Shown here piece by piece: positions 41,156 through 53,279 of a stretch of 64,000 nucleotides of DNA. Within the stretch, counting starts at the first letter, position 1. Each line of letters opens with the position of its first letter. This stretch comes from Odontocerum albicorne (lineage: Eukaryota; Arthropoda; Insecta; Trichoptera; Odontoceridae): positions 42,157,234 to 42,221,233 of the forward strand of contig OX463849.1 of the NCBI GenBank assembly GCA_949825065.1, in the 5' to 3' direction. Both the position numbers and the translations under genes were made by a program. The notes beneath the pieces are model-generated. The model searched no databases, had not been told where the DNA came from, and saw only the letters and a program-made list of their open reading frames with translations.

Positions 41156-41347
41156 GACTGCAACCACAGAGAGAGAGAGAACCCTATCGGTTTCAAAGCT
41201 TTCACCTCATATTCCGGGGAGCGCAAACAAGTTTTGGTTGCGCTCCCCTGAAGATGAGGTGAAAGCTTTGAAACCGGTAGGGTTATACCATCACAAAAAA
41301 GTGGAATAAACAGTGTTTGATAAAAATAAATTACAATAATTTTAAGT

Positions 41348-43076
41348 CATAAAAAATACTAAATCCCCCTTTTGAAAACAGAAAAAAATACATGCATATT
41401 GATTTCATCTTTCAAATCTCAGCATACATCCCATAAAACGTTATTTCCAAAATACGAGTATACATTTTTTATAAACTCGTAACGAATTACATTCAATTTC
41501 AAAAGCAAAGATTCAAATGAATATGAGAGGACGGAAAGGGCCTTGTTGTTTTTTTAAACGTATTTTAAATTTCCATCCGATTTTGAAACCGTCGTGTCCC
41601 TTCACTTTCAGGATCTGCGCCTCACAAAGCTTTTTTCATAACGCAGCTTCATAAATAATTCGGCAGCTGATTATAACACGCGGAACTTAACATAACTTTA
41701 CATAAAATCCGCCGAAAATCTGCTATGTATCTCACCTGATTTTGCGAGCGCATAATGTTATATTACTTACGCCTTCATAGCTGAAGCCATGCGTTGAAGG
41801 GAGGGTCTAATCCTCAAATCAAGTGGTCGGGAGACGATACCGACATATAAGCGAAGATTTTTTTCTCAATATATTCTACAGGAGGAAACTGAATCGATTT
41901 ATTCACTAGAAATGTTATTCAATGATGTTTTTAAACTACGACTATACAACTCTAATTTATAGCAAACATTATTCATTATTTTGAAAAAGTTATAACCTTT
42001 ATGCTAGTTACAAGTTTGTCAATAATCATTAATTGCCCATATGATTATGATTTGATGTAAATATGCAGAGTTTTTGGGTGTTCCAATAAAATAGTGATGA
42101 TATACGAGTATTAAGTATTCTACACCAGGGGCATCTCCTAGTTCACAAATATATCAGTCTACAACCCCATTGCCCTCCCCACATTTCTCTATGGGTCCAA
42201 GATTTGGGTTAACATTTAAATAAATAAACATAATACACAACAATTGAAATATTACGAGAAGCGCCATTCGCTAAAAAAAATATTCGTTTGGATAAATTAA
42301 ATTCCATTTATTAATTAATTTTTTTTCAGGTCCATTGCACATTACAAGTTTCCCTAATTAGTACAAGGACGAAACATAACAAGTACAAAAAAACATCTAT
42401 CAAATAGTTCAACATTTTTAGACATAAAAACTATTGTAAAATGTATATGTTACATTAAAACACAATAACAAAATATAGCCTGTAAGATAATATAAAAAGA
42501 TTAAATTATTTTAAGTACTACACTAAATTCAAGAGATTTTTCCTAAAGAAGCTGAGCGACACATGAAATACGTCTACATGAGGCATACACGGTTAAACAA
42601 TGTGATTGCTGAAAAAACTTAACATGATAAAAAAACTGAGAAAAAACTTACTTCTCAAATTACCCTTAATATAAATATAAAACTGTATTGATCCCTCTTT
42701 GTAAGGCCAAATTGTGATACCATAAGTCATACACGAAATTTCCTAGAATGTTACATTACACGATGTTACACAAACTTAAAATAAAGCTAGGTTTTATTTT
42801 TAATTAAAATGGAATTTCATAGAAGAATCTGTTACTTTTTTTTTAAATTGAAATATTTACATTCAAGTCCACGGATAGATCATGAACTTGATGGTGTAAT
42901 TTACAACATTACTCGTTATATTCTCATTGTGAAATATTAATATTTAAATCCTTAGTATACTCGTCCTGCCTCACAAAGGTTGTAAGACGGAGAAATCTTC
43001 AAGGAACATCCGATCGGAAGCAAAGCTCGTTATAGATCTTATGTGGGAATACTATGAGAAGCGGAACTTAAGGATA
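41348..43076. other. Unassigned AT-rich DNA
   Basis: No gene recognised. TACGAGTA motifs occur at 41453 and 42103. The segment at 42310-42640 could be an old element end but shows no family features. Confidence 0.4.
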
Positions 43077-43788
43077 TATCTTTGCAACTCAAAATTGCTT
43101 CTTAGCAACATGAACTACAGAAGCACTAGAACCGTCTGCTTCAAGTATTATGAACAACTTATTATGAAGAAAATAAACTTCTTAAAAAATACAAAAGTAT
43201 GGCGTATAGCAACGTTGTTTTTAAAATGTCTCTCTTATGGATTTTATTCCATTTCAACACGAGGCTATATATTTAATTTTTAGACTATAATATGAAACTA
43301 AACATATCGGTTGATAATATAACTTTTCTCGATAATAACGCATATACATGCGTTTTTCTATATTTTATTTGTCCTTCGTAAGATGAACTTTAAGACATTT
43401 TTTTCTAAACTCTGTAGATAAATTATCAAATATCTTTGCAACTCAAAATTGCTTCTAAACAACATGAACTACAGACGCACTAGAACCGTCTGTTTCAATT
43501 ATTATGAACAACTTATTATGAAGAAAATAAACTTATTAAAAAATACAAAATTATGGCGTATACCAACGTTGTTTTTAAAATGTCTCTCTTATGGATTTTA
43601 TTCCATTTCAACACGAGGTTATACATTTACTTTTTAGACTATAATATGAAACTGAACATATCGGATGATAATATAACTTTCCTCGATAATAACGCATATA
43701 CTATACATGCGTTTTTCTATTTTTATTTGTCCCTCGTAAGATGAACTTTAAGACATTTTTTTCCAAACTCTGTAGATAAATGATCAAA
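43077..43788. repeat. 354-bp tandem duplication
   Basis: The segment from TATCTTTGCAACTC at 43077 to ATAAATTATCAAA at 43430 is repeated head-to-tail at 43431-43788 with a few percent divergence and small indels. Both copies contain a 60-80 codon open frame (NYRRTRTVCFNYYEQLIMKK in the second copy), kept by duplication; it has no recognisable domain. Confidence 0.9.
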
Positions 43789-45944
43789 TATCAATGAACA
43801 GCAAAACAAAAAAATATATTTCAATTCAAATAATCCCTTGAAAATTTACTCGCCTTATAAAAAGGGGAAATTTTAAACGGTTTCATAGTGAGCTTAATTA
43901 TTTGAGGCTCAATTATCGATTTAAAATAGAATACAATTAACATTTTTATTATCTCCATTTTCCCGAATTTAAACGTTATTTGCATAAAAGTTGTACTTAA
44001 TTTACCATATCTTAGAGACTAATACCGAAAACTGCTGAAAATTAACGCTAAGGGGATTCTTTATAAAGTTAAAAAACTCTTTCCGGGAAGTTTCTGAAAA
44101 ACAAATAACGTCTGGAGTAATTGCTTAGTAGAAAAAAAAAACAATGCTGGAATACTATTTATAAACAATAATAAAACTTCGATTATTGTTTTATAAAAAC
44201 AACAGAAACGTAATTAAAATGGCCTCGGTATTTTTCAGACACATATCCGTAAGTTTTATTTATCATATGTGTATGGTGTATTGCATACTTAGTTTTATAT
44301 TTATTATTTTGTGTACATGGTAAATCTTATTGACATGCCATAATTTCATCCAATAGCTTTACTTATCTTGGATGTGTAAAACAGGCAGATTTTACAAAAA
44401 AAAAGTGTTTTAAATTAAGACGTTTTAAAAATATTCACGTTGGATACTTCACACTAGATGGTATTTATTTATTTTACTTTCAAAGTAACACTTTTGACAA
44501 AGTAAAGTATACACATATAATTCGTATGTACAAAAAAAACGAATAATCAATATTCCAATAACGAGTGAAAACAAACTTTAATTGTTCGGAAATCGGAGAG
44601 TGAATATTATATGTTTCAAGAAGAGAGTGATAAGTCATTAAATAAAGACTTTAAAATATATTTTTATACTCGCCAACTAAAATTAACGAACTATAGAGAG
44701 GCATTGAAAATGAATTTCCCATAAATAATATTTAACGCTTTAAGGATTTTGGTGGAACGGTTCACGCGTTGGGGTTATTAACCAAAACTGAATTGGTTCA
44801 AACTCTTAGCTGATTTATTAGGCCTCAGAAAACACTAGCATTTTCCCTTCATTTTATGAAATAACGATACTTACTCCTTCTGATTGAACCACATTAAAAA
44901 ACAAAAAATTTACCACATAAACGAACCCTCCAAAATTTGTCTTAAACAGGTTTAATAAATTAAGGTATGGATTCCCTGAAAAGCAATTGTGAACTCAGTG
45001 AGCACTTAACCGTTAAACTTTCAGAACTAACAATATAATTGTTACATAATAAACATAAAAGAGATATACAAAATTTGCTTCGTAGCAAATTTTCAAAGCA
45101 AGAAAATTAATTCTATCTTCATCCCTTTACAGTTTCCATATTTAGCTTTGAGCCCCGTTAAGATAGGAAAGGGGCCCTACACACGCAAAATATAGCATAA
45201 GTATTTCGCAATTCAATTTCTGAGCTGAATATTTATCCTTAAATCCTTGAATTTCCCCTACATAACGTGTTAAACGTGTACTTTAAGCCCTTCACCCCTC
45301 TGGAAGAGGGTATAAAACGTATGCTAATTTTGCTATGCCGAGAGTCAAAGTGTGGAAGTTTATAATGAAGAAAATTTGCATTTTAAAGAAACAACTCTCA
45401 CGTGTTATTTTTATATATAATATTATACTCGTACATATTCTGCTACGAATTTAGCCGGAACGTTCGCCAACTTTTGTTCAGTTACTGAAACTTTCGTGCA
45501 CCTTCTTGCTTAACGTATTTACGGGCGAAATTCTCTTTCTTTCTTTTCATTACTATAAACAACTACACACCTTTCTCACATGAACATACTTCTCAAAATG
45601 GAATAAAGTTTATTTTAAAAAATATTGAAAAAAACAATAGTATTAAAAATGATCAATAAAAATAATCTGGAATAACATCTCACAAATTTGACAATGTATA
45701 GACTCGGTAGTTACACGAGGGGGTTCGTTTGAAAAATGAATGAATACGAGTACAAATAGACCAAAGCCTTTTGTTTCCGATCAATTATTTAAAGGAGTAC
45801 AAAACAATAATACAAAAGATTAGTAATACAACAAAATACATGATCTTGACTTGAAATCTTAACTTAAACCAGAAATTGATAAAATGAACTTGGTTTTTTT
45901 TATTAGAGATCGTTTATTAACAAAGTTAAATTAGGATGAATTTG
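43789..45944. other. Unassigned AT-rich DNA
   Basis: No gene or named repeat. TACTCGTA or its complement lies at 45426 and 45745. Confidence 0.4.
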
Positions 45945-46140
45945 ATGCTAAATGTTTGGCTACATGGTAACGCTCTGATATTTCACGTGAAAGGTCACCA
46001 ATTCAAAACCCGCACTGTGATATTCTTCTCAAATGACACAGGGACTTTTCGTCCAAGCTTTCAGGAGTATAGTACACATATGTCTTCGGTCATTTCTACG
46101 ATTTAAAAATTTTGTTTAATTTATTTTTCTTTATAAATAA
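45945..46140 (+). repeat. Possible SINE with a different tRNA-like head
   Basis: GGCTACATGGTAACGCTCTG followed by AAAGGTCACCAATTCAAAAC resembles A and B boxes of a tRNA-like head with the right spacing. Its sequence is unlike the SINE-1/2/3 head. About 110 further bases follow before AT-rich DNA. Only one copy is seen, so the boundaries are guesses. Confidence 0.4.
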
Positions 46141-47215
46141 ATTGTAATATTATAAATATAGCACATAGTTTTATTTAAGTAATTCTTGTACTCGTACTGA
46201 TAACAGGCTAACATTATCGTAATAAGTTACAGAATTCTGGCATATAATGAAAATTGGAGTTAAGTAAAACAAAGCATAAGTGAATACTTAAAAACAGCTC
46301 CCTAATCAGAATTCAATCCCTCGCCAACTAACAAACACAAACATTTGAGAACTTTGCAAATAGATTTCAGTACATTACACATTTAAATTGTTTTAAAACG
46401 TATGCGATAGTTTTAAATTGACACCTCGTATTTAACATTGGTTCATCAAATAAATTCTAACAAACCAACATTTATATAAAAAAAAAACATGTAAAATACG
46501 AGGTGTGAACTTAACATGTTTATCTTAAAATCAATTTAATGGGAAAAATATACGAAAAGGAAATAAATATTTATCTATTACTGCAAAATTGAATATTATT
46601 TTATCCTTCGAGTAAAAGTATTTCAGAGTTATGTTTCAATGTCTAGTAATTCAAATCACAAAGTGTTTCCCTGTTAACTGCCACAGTCAAACAAAATTCA
46701 TTTAATTTTTGTAGAAATAAAAATTTCTTTTATTTCTTCTCGCCGACAGAAAATCGATATATAGTACATAATTTCAAACACAGTTTTCCACCAGTAACAT
46801 TATTAATTTCAGAGAGAATTTGTAGTAAAATAAAATTTATTTTCAAACGATACCATCCGAGTTGAATGTTTCAATTTTCTCAACTTTGAACACAAATAAA
46901 CTTTTTTTTTGGAATGCTTGAATTATACAGTACGCTTAGAATAAAATCATTTATTTACAAAGACCTATAAGTAAGATGTTTTAAGAAAAAAAAATTATCT
47001 ATATCATACTTGAATGATCGTTGTGGAAATAAGGCAAGCGATTTCATTAAATAAAGTATTTTTTTCCTTCAAACACTGGTTTATTATTCAAGTAATGTAA
47101 ATATATTTCAAGGATTGACAGTTACACATTTAGAGGAAACTCCAAAAAAAATTACGTCGAATTCAAATATATTAAATTTTATAAATGTGTTTAAATCCAA
47201 TTCTGAGAAATTAAT
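46141..47215. other. Unassigned AT-rich DNA
   Basis: Nothing recognised. A TACTCGTA lies at 46189. Confidence 0.4.
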
Positions 47216-47270
47216 CAGTATAGATCTCAGAACCATCCACCGACTGTGGATGGTTCTGAGATCTATACTG
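47216..47270. repeat. Perfect 25-bp hairpin with 5-nt loop
   Basis: Arms at 47216-47240 and 47246-47270 are exactly complementary (core AGATCTCAGAACCATCCAC) with loop CGACT. Confidence 0.92.
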
Positions 47271-47889
47271 TTTATATCTAATTTCCTTTTGTGTTGATGT
47301 TTTCAATGAGATGTTGCCCTCCCATCGTCTCATCTTGATTGGGATAATGATCACCTTATCGCCAACGTCGCATTGCAAGTGGCCTTTTTATATATTGTCT
47401 ATTGTAATAAATAACTTACAAGTTCATACATAGAAAAATCACAAATTTAAACAATTGCTAACAAAAAATATTCTATTTGACATATTACATTAATTTGTTA
47501 AGCAATATGAAATAAAGTATATGGAGCCCAAAAACATATACTCGTACATTCGAACCGGACAATATTCAAATAAGCTGCAATTACTAATTATAGAAAAACA
47601 TATTTTCAAGATTTTCTTCTACCATCTCATCGTGATTTTTAATCTGAATAACTTATCGTTAATTTCTTATTGCAAGTGTCAATATACTCTATTGTCGTAC
47701 CATCTTATTAGTCAACCAACTTGTAAACATTTTGTATTGTTCGATCAACCTCTATAATTCTGGTTTTTTTATTTTTCTTTCGGACCTTATTTTTTAGTGA
47801 CGTTTATGAGCTACTTTTTATAAATTAAAAAGTTCCCTCATGAACTGGCACTACAAACCAGCGCTTAGTAAATCAATATTATTTTCTTT
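47271..47889. other. Unassigned AT-rich DNA
   Basis: No gene recognised. A 78-codon frame at 47521-47757 has no known motif. A TACTCGTA lies at 47539. Confidence 0.35.
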
Positions 47890-48240
47890 ACCCTTTATCC
47901 ATCAGGGTAGAAGCTACTGCACCGAATAATATTCTTCCAGGCGAGTCAGTCCAAGGTCCTCTCGGTAAGAATCTCCCAGTCCAGCTGAAGTATGTCTTTA
48001 CGCAGTCCCTTTTATCTGCCAATTCCGCATCCTTATTATCCTCAACTCATCCAGTCACTATCAGGTTCTCCAAACCATCTTCAACTCTTCTAGCGACATG
48101 TCCGAGTTATGACAGTATTCTCATCCAGCATATCGTTACAACCTTTCTTTGACATATAGATCATGGAGAATATATATTATATATTGACGCGAGCAAAAGG
48201 ACGGTCTTGAGTAAATCGGATAGACCAAATCAAAGAGAAG
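47890..48240 (-). pseudogene. LINE C-terminal relic (RTE/R1-like)
   Basis: Minus-strand pieces read LGHVARRVEDGLE, DKRDCVKTYFSW and GRFLPRGPWTDSPGRI in broken frames, resembling the C-terminal part of RTE-type LINE proteins. Highly decayed. Confidence 0.45.
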
Positions 48241-49069
48241 ATTAGTTCTTCATTGGGTGTTGCATTCATCATGGTTCAGGAGTGAGAGGAGTAGAAGCGA
48301 ATCACTCACTCAGCTCCAGATCAGCGAGGAACTACGACATTCAGCCTTGAGCAACATGAATAAATAAAAGATTCTTCCCACTAGATGTCTACCTCTGAGC
48401 GTCACCGTAAACACTCATTTCAGGATACGGCCATCTGACATTTTCAACAATGTCGCAATTTTGTCGACTGGGAGTTTTCAACCCATAAAGTAATCTAATA
48501 GTAACAATTCTTGTATTTATTATTATTAAGAGCTGCCTGTATCACAATTTCTGGTCGCAGTGGTTAATAGGATAGCGTTTACTCATGACGTTCTGCACTA
48601 ACACATTCCACCCAAATCTCCGTTCGCGACTAACTTTTCTGTCTCGTTTCCAGTTTGGAAGAATATACAAACATTGTAAATTATATGGCAGATGCCAAAA
48701 TTTTTCGCCAGCATGCGATAACCGGCGAAGACTGGGGACTAACATAACATTCCAGCCATTATATTTTTATCACTGGAAAGACAAACACTGAAAACTTTTG
48801 AATGTGCAATTAATTCAACTTCTTTCGTCTCATCTTCTCTGTAAATGGCGAAAATAATGATTATCGCCGGAGATTTATATGTTTTTTGGTGACTCGATGT
48901 GGCTCGAGTCTTTATTTTTTATCTAAAGAGATTAAATAAAATGGTTTCCAGAATAAAATGATCTCATGACTATGACTATGGACTGATCATGAATAACGAA
49001 AAGACATATTATACATAATGTCCTCGCCGCACATAAAGCACGACAATTCGAGTATGAAGACCTACACAT
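48241..49069. other. Unassigned DNA
   Basis: At 48545-48610 GGTCGCAGTGGTTAATAGGA resembles a tRNA-like SINE head, without a recognisable body. Overlapping frames at 48542-48791 are not supported as genes. Confidence 0.3.
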
Positions 49070-49250
49070 ATGACGACGACCTCGGCTACTTAGTAGGAAA
49101 GATACTTGTCTTCCAACCCGGAGTTTTTTAATGGGTTCTTGTCTGGTTTTTAGGCATCTTGATTATATTTCTATTAAACTGGAAGAGATCGTCACATGGC
49201 GATAAGCCCACCAAATAAGACGAAAGCATAATTACAATACAAACCATATA
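49070..49250 (+). repeat. SINE-1 copy interrupted at its tail by a mariner
   Basis: Head GACGACCTCGGCTACTTAGT, body TCTTGTCTGGTTTTTAGG, tail with AACTGGAAGAGATCGTCACA and ATAATTACAATACA. The mariner derivative begins directly after the following TATA. Confidence 0.7.
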
Positions 49251-49832
49251 TTAGGTGTTAACATAAGTTGTGTCCGTTTTTTTCCAAATTTAAAAATGAG
49301 CACCAAAAGTAAAACAAAATGGTAAAGGTTATACGTCATTCGAAAGAAAATTTTCTACTATTTAAGATATTATGTTTGTTTGCACCTTACATATAGTATT
49401 TTATTTTATTACAAGCCTTCAAAATGGAATGTCAAGTAGACGAAAGTGAGCATTTTCGACACCTCCTTCTGTTCGCGTTCAATCGAGGGAATAAAGCTGC
49501 CAAAGCTGCTCGCGATATTTGCGAAGTGTACGGTGAAGATGCTATGAATAAAATGACAGCTCGTCGATGGTTTTTGTGTTTCAAAGACGGTAATTTCGAC
49601 CTGAAAGACATGAAGCGTTCAGAGTCAAGACCGGATGGTTTTTATCGCACAGGCATTGAAAAACTTATAGAACGTTGGCAAGAAGTTGTAAATAATGAAG
49701 AAGAATACATTATTGTCTAATTTGTTGTAAAATAATGAAGGAGAATACATTATTGACTAATTTGTTATAATTTTTTTTTGTTGTGTCCTTTTGTTCTCTT
49801 CATTTGGAAAAAAAACGGACCAGGCTGCCTAG
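49251..49832 (+). mobile_element. mariner deletion derivative (SETMAR-type lineage)
   Basis: Begins after TA with TTAGGTGTTAACATAAGTTG and includes CCGTTTTTTTCCAAATTT. The right side has an imperfect complement (CATTTGGAAAAAAAACGGAC) and a decayed end near 49832. Length is about 580 bp instead of about 1.3 kb. It keeps the start and end of the transposase joined by a large internal deletion. A 40-base segment (AATGAAGAAGAATACATTAT and on) is duplicated in tandem just after the stop. Confidence 0.75.
49424..49720 (+). pseudogene. Truncated mariner transposase, DNA-binding region fused to C-terminus
   Basis: A 98-codon open frame. Residues about 9-65 are the paired-like helix-turn-helix region of a mariner transposase (EHFRHLLLFAFNRGNKAAKA, MTARRWFLCFKDGNFDLKD). 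After KRSESRP the frame jumps to the family's usual end, DGFYRTGIEKLIERWQEVVN. The whole catalytic domain with the aspartates is missing, yet the junction is in frame. A DNA-binding-only product is conceivable; no evidence of expression is visible. Confidence 0.8.
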
Positions 49833-50439
49833 TGCGCGGGCGCCCTAAGTGATCCAGTGCGGCATTATATTACAGAAATGAATATGTACGTGCCAACTGG
49901 GATTCGAGCTTATCTGAAAAAAACTGAAAACAAAATCGGACCGATATACCACCAAGTTATCACGATCAGATATTAGGAATTGTTGGTCATTCTTCGTGGA
50001 TTACATCGTAACACTCATGAGTTGACATTTTTAAGATATGCTTTTCTCTAACTTTAGAGCTTCAAATGGCGCTAGAATTATGTAAATCAATATTAATATC
50101 AAATTACTAAAAAAGTCTAAACTTGGAAATGTTTATGCCTGTCAAATAAGTCTTTTAAAACGTGTACTAGCATTGTTATAGAGAAACAAAACATAGAGAT
50201 TAAAAATATTTCTACCTTCAACGAGCATTGCTTTAAAAGATAATTACTCATTCTGCAGCGACAATATATGGAAAAACTTATTTATTACAATTTGAACCTC
50301 AAAGAACAAATGTCATGGATGGTTGATTAACTACGGGACATAGAACAAGACAAAGGTATGCATTAGGTTAAAGAACGAGAAGACTGAAAAATGTTCTTAT
50401 GAGCAAACATAAAAAATAAAGTAATGAAAAATGGTCTGA
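49833..50439. other. Unassigned DNA
   Basis: Nothing recognised apart from a possible tRNA-like segment around 49900-49970 on the minus strand (complement of TGGGATTCGAGCTTATCTG and CGATATACCACCAAGTTATC), which could be an old SINE head. Confidence 0.35.
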
Positions 50440-50630
50440 CTGTAGTACACTTCCGCTATACAATTTGCAAACTAACAGGCATATTGTCATGTGACAATCT
50501 CTTCTGATCAACCAAACGTTATGGAGAATTTAAGAGAGAAGCCAGATTAAACGTATTTTAAAAAAATGTGTAAAGAAAATCGAACCCGCAACCACCGAAT
50601 TCAAAGATAGATGTCTAAACAATTATGTTT
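50440..50630 (-). repeat. SINE-1 copy
   Basis: Minus strand: head with GGTTGCGGGTTCGATTTTC (B box), a diverged body, and a tail with CAGAAGAGATTGTCACATGA. The A-box end is degraded. Confidence 0.7.
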
Positions 50631-50661
50631 TATCATTCATTTGTATGGTATCCCTCAAAAT

Positions 50662-51057
50662 ATCTGAATGAGGATACGGACATGTTGAATAGCGTGACCG
50701 GAAGACGATCTTTCTTCGGCCGCAATAATCGATCCATCGTATTAAGAAATTATGGAGTAGACAAGTAATTCATATTTCGGCATCGCATGTGATAGAAATA
50801 CTACAGCACGTGTACAAGCAACAACACTCGTACACGTCTAGTGCGTGCGAGTATTGTCACAGATGACCTCTTTGACTAGGTCATTTTTTAAATACTACAT
50901 CACGTGTACAAGCAACAACACTCGTACACGTCTAGTGCGTGCGAGTATTGTCACAGATGAACTCTTTGACTAGGTCATTTTTTTAGGTACCATTGTGAAT
51001 CGAATTTGAATTCCCCATCTGGAAGTTCAACATCTTATTATCTAAACCGCGGTAAGA
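50662..51057 (-). repeat. SINE-3 copy with 94-bp internal duplication
   Basis: Minus strand: tRNA-like head (CTTACCGCGGTTTAGATAAT, then B-box-like AAATTCGATTCACA), then ATGGTACCTAAAAAAATG and the SINE-3 body. A 94-base body segment at 50796-50889 is repeated at 50890-50983 with three or four differences, making this copy longer than the others. Confidence 0.75.
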
Positions 51058-51654
51058 AAAGAAGCGTGAAAATTAACCTTAATATAGCAAAAATTATAAA
51101 TGAATCCAGATTCAAAACGAATATTACATTTCAAAAAGCTTGTGGTTATAAAAAAATATATGAATATCGTGATATATTTGACGGTGCGATTTATTTATTG
51201 AACAGTCATAAATTTGTATTTGACACATTAAAAACAAAATGTGAAAGCCACTGTTGACAGAGTTATCGTGCTTTTAATTAAAATAGACGCGTCGCTGAAA
51301 GGGTGCCTGAAATATGAGAGCTTTTGTGCAAAGTGAATTTTCATTATTGTCGAATTCTATTTGCTGGGGAAAATTGATGTGCAGGCAACTTGATTGTGTT
51401 CGGGATACATTGAAAAACTACCGCTTTATTGGGAACACCATGAAATGAAGCAATTTCATGACGCTTTTAATGTGAATGTCTTATCTTATACATTTCTACT
51501 TAACACTTCGCGAACTCTTTCAGTGCAATTTTATTTATTAAACTTAGAAATTTCTAAAGCAGATAGAATAAAAAAGTATGCTCAAAACTAGTGAAGTGAT
51601 AACCCTTAGAGGCATTCCAAGCAAAACACATATTTGAGAAATATAGTAGTAAGG
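51058..51654. other. Unassigned DNA
   Basis: An 83-codon frame at 51006-51257 starts inside the SINE-3 head and has no recognised domain. Nothing else is recognised. Confidence 0.35.
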
Positions 51655-51890
51655 TAGAAGATATTGTGAGATGGGGTAAAAACCGTAGAGGACACTGGCG
51701 AGGTAATTGAGAAAGAATAGATAAAACAAGAGTTACCTACATGACAATGCATGAAAAACGCCCTGGCAATCGTCCCCTACGAAGGCCTCAAAAAGATGGA
51801 AGGATATCTGGGAGTCAACATTTCAATAGAGACAGTCCTAATAATAACAGACCACATGTTTTATATAAGAGAAAGAAGAAAAACATCTGA
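51655..51890 (+). pseudogene. LINE C-terminal relic (RTE-like)
   Basis: Reads VRWGKNRRGHWRGN, then TRVTYMTMHEKRPGNRPLRR with frame breaks, resembling the W-x-H-V-x-R..GxRPxGRPxxRW ending of RTE-like LINE proteins. No 3' terminus is identified. Confidence 0.45.
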
Positions 51891-52086
51891 AATTTATGAT
51901 TATTATTGACATTTTCCGGTTCAGGTTAGTTGACCTATTTAATCTTGTCAGAGTTTTCTATGAAGTTAATATTTCTAACATAAAGTAATGACTATTTTTT
52001 GTTAAAGAAAAATGCAAATTACAGCCCCTCCTTATTGTTTTCTCAAGGAATTTTTGAGGCACTTGCCAATAATATTGAATAGTATG

Positions 52087-52243
52087 ACACTTTAGTTGCA
52101 TACATTGCTACTTGGCTGGTTTATATCATTTGGCAACCTCTTCCAACAGAAACACAGACAGTTTACAAAAGACAGGAATTTAACTTGCAACCTTCGAGTT
52201 AGAAAACAGACGAATTTTACCAACTAGACCACAGATGTCGTCA
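52087..52243 (-). repeat. SINE-1 copy
   Basis: Minus strand: head GACATCTGTGGTCTAGTTGG and a tail with GGAAGAGGTTGCCAAATGAT; the middle is shortened. Confidence 0.7.
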
Positions 52244-52499
52244 TCGACTGTGAAATATTACAAAGACAACTGAAATGTACGATAGCTTCAACAATAAGGT
52301 TTTAATAGATAAAAAAAATTATTCAAATAACACACCAGAATAAAAATGATTTAAATAACTAACAAGAGTTATAATGCTTTTCAAATGCCGTTATACATTT
52401 TCAATCATTGCCTTAACACAAACACGATAGAATTATTAATGCTAAAAATTATTGATGATAAAAAATTAAGAATTAAGTAAATAGCAAACTACAAATCTC
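52244..52499. other. Unassigned DNA
   Basis: Nothing recognised. Confidence 0.4.
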
Positions 52500-52930
52500 T
52501 AAATAATCCAACAAGAGACGAAACTTGGCACCAGTATCACTTACCAATGGCAAACAAGAGACTCTCCGTAAAAGCAAACAAGATCTTATTTAATTCTGTC
52601 CACGTCCATAAATCTCGCCATACATGCTCGCATGTTTGTTTAACTTACCTTTTCCTCATTTAATTTTTTTCCAATTTTTCCTCGGTCTACCTCTTCTTCG
52701 CTCTCCTTTCATTTATAGTAGACATATATTTATTTAGTAACTCTTTTACAACTAATTTTCTCAATATGGTCAAACAATCGAAAGATTATTTTCTTAATTA
52801 TTCATATAATAAATCCATCCCTAATAAACCGTTATCCTTTATTCGATAATTTCTTACTTTACCAAACATTTTACTCATAACACCAAATAATCTACGCAAG
52901 ACGTTGGATCAAACATAGAAAAATATCACG
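52500..52930 (-). pseudogene. RTE-r LINE relic
   Basis: Complementary to the RTE-r C-terminal region: CCTCGGTCTACCTCTTCTTC corresponds to the E-E-E-V-D-R-G repeat-like segment, and TATGGTCAAACAATCGAAAG to the FDCLTI(L) variant of the FGH block. All frames are broken. Confidence 0.55.
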
Positions 52931-53279
52931 CAGAGGGGCAAAATATTTATAAAATAGCATCAGACGCAGATCGCAGACCCTCGTGGATAGCACACGACGT
53001 GGTTTTCAGTAATTGCTTCTTCACCCCACAAATATGAAATTTAATCAGAGGCGACAGATGGAACGTAATTTCAGAAGGAAACTACGCTCATATTGGCTTG
53101 AGAAAAAATGCGGAGATTAATCTCTCGGAGTGTAACTTTTTGGAAAAATTTCCCGATATCCGGTAACCTTATTTCATCGATTCTGAGAATTTTCGTGTGG
53201 AACAAAAATTAACCTTTAAATACACATATTAAGTAAAACTGTTTTTGCCAATAAATCAAACGCTAAATATTTAAAAATG

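Larger units (their letters stand above)
37805..41188 (+). mobile_element. RTE-clade LINE, near full length, 8-bp TSD
   Basis: ACCCTATC at 37805-37812 and 41181-41188 flanks a 3368-bp element (37813-41180). It has a leader of about 350 bases, one long reading frame (38159-41155) and a very short 3' end terminating in GAGAGAGAGA instead of poly(A). A single ORF with endonuclease plus reverse transcriptase, and a simple-repeat 3' end, are RTE hallmarks. The element is intact apart from one in-frame stop. It lies inside Pal-R. The first 74 bases also occur inverted at 37392-37465. Confidence 0.9.
37696..41347 (-). mobile_element. Pal-R retroposon (12-bp TSD) split by the RTE insertion
   Basis: ATAATTTTAAGT at 37696-37707 and 41336-41347 flanks a Pal-R copy in the reverse orientation. 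Its left part is 37708-37812 and its right part 41189-41335 (252 bases in total, against 253 in the copy at 20415). The tail with TTGTTTATAGTTAAGG is at the left here. The inverted-repeat arms carry ACCCTATCGGTTTCAAAG and CTTTGAAACCGGTAGGGT. The interrupting DNA is the RTE element with its own duplication, so Pal-R came first. Confidence 0.85.

Noticed and set aside
45300..45330. Possible host promoter (TATAAAACG)
   Set aside because: A TATA-like string in AT-rich DNA with no gene downstream is not meaningful evidence.
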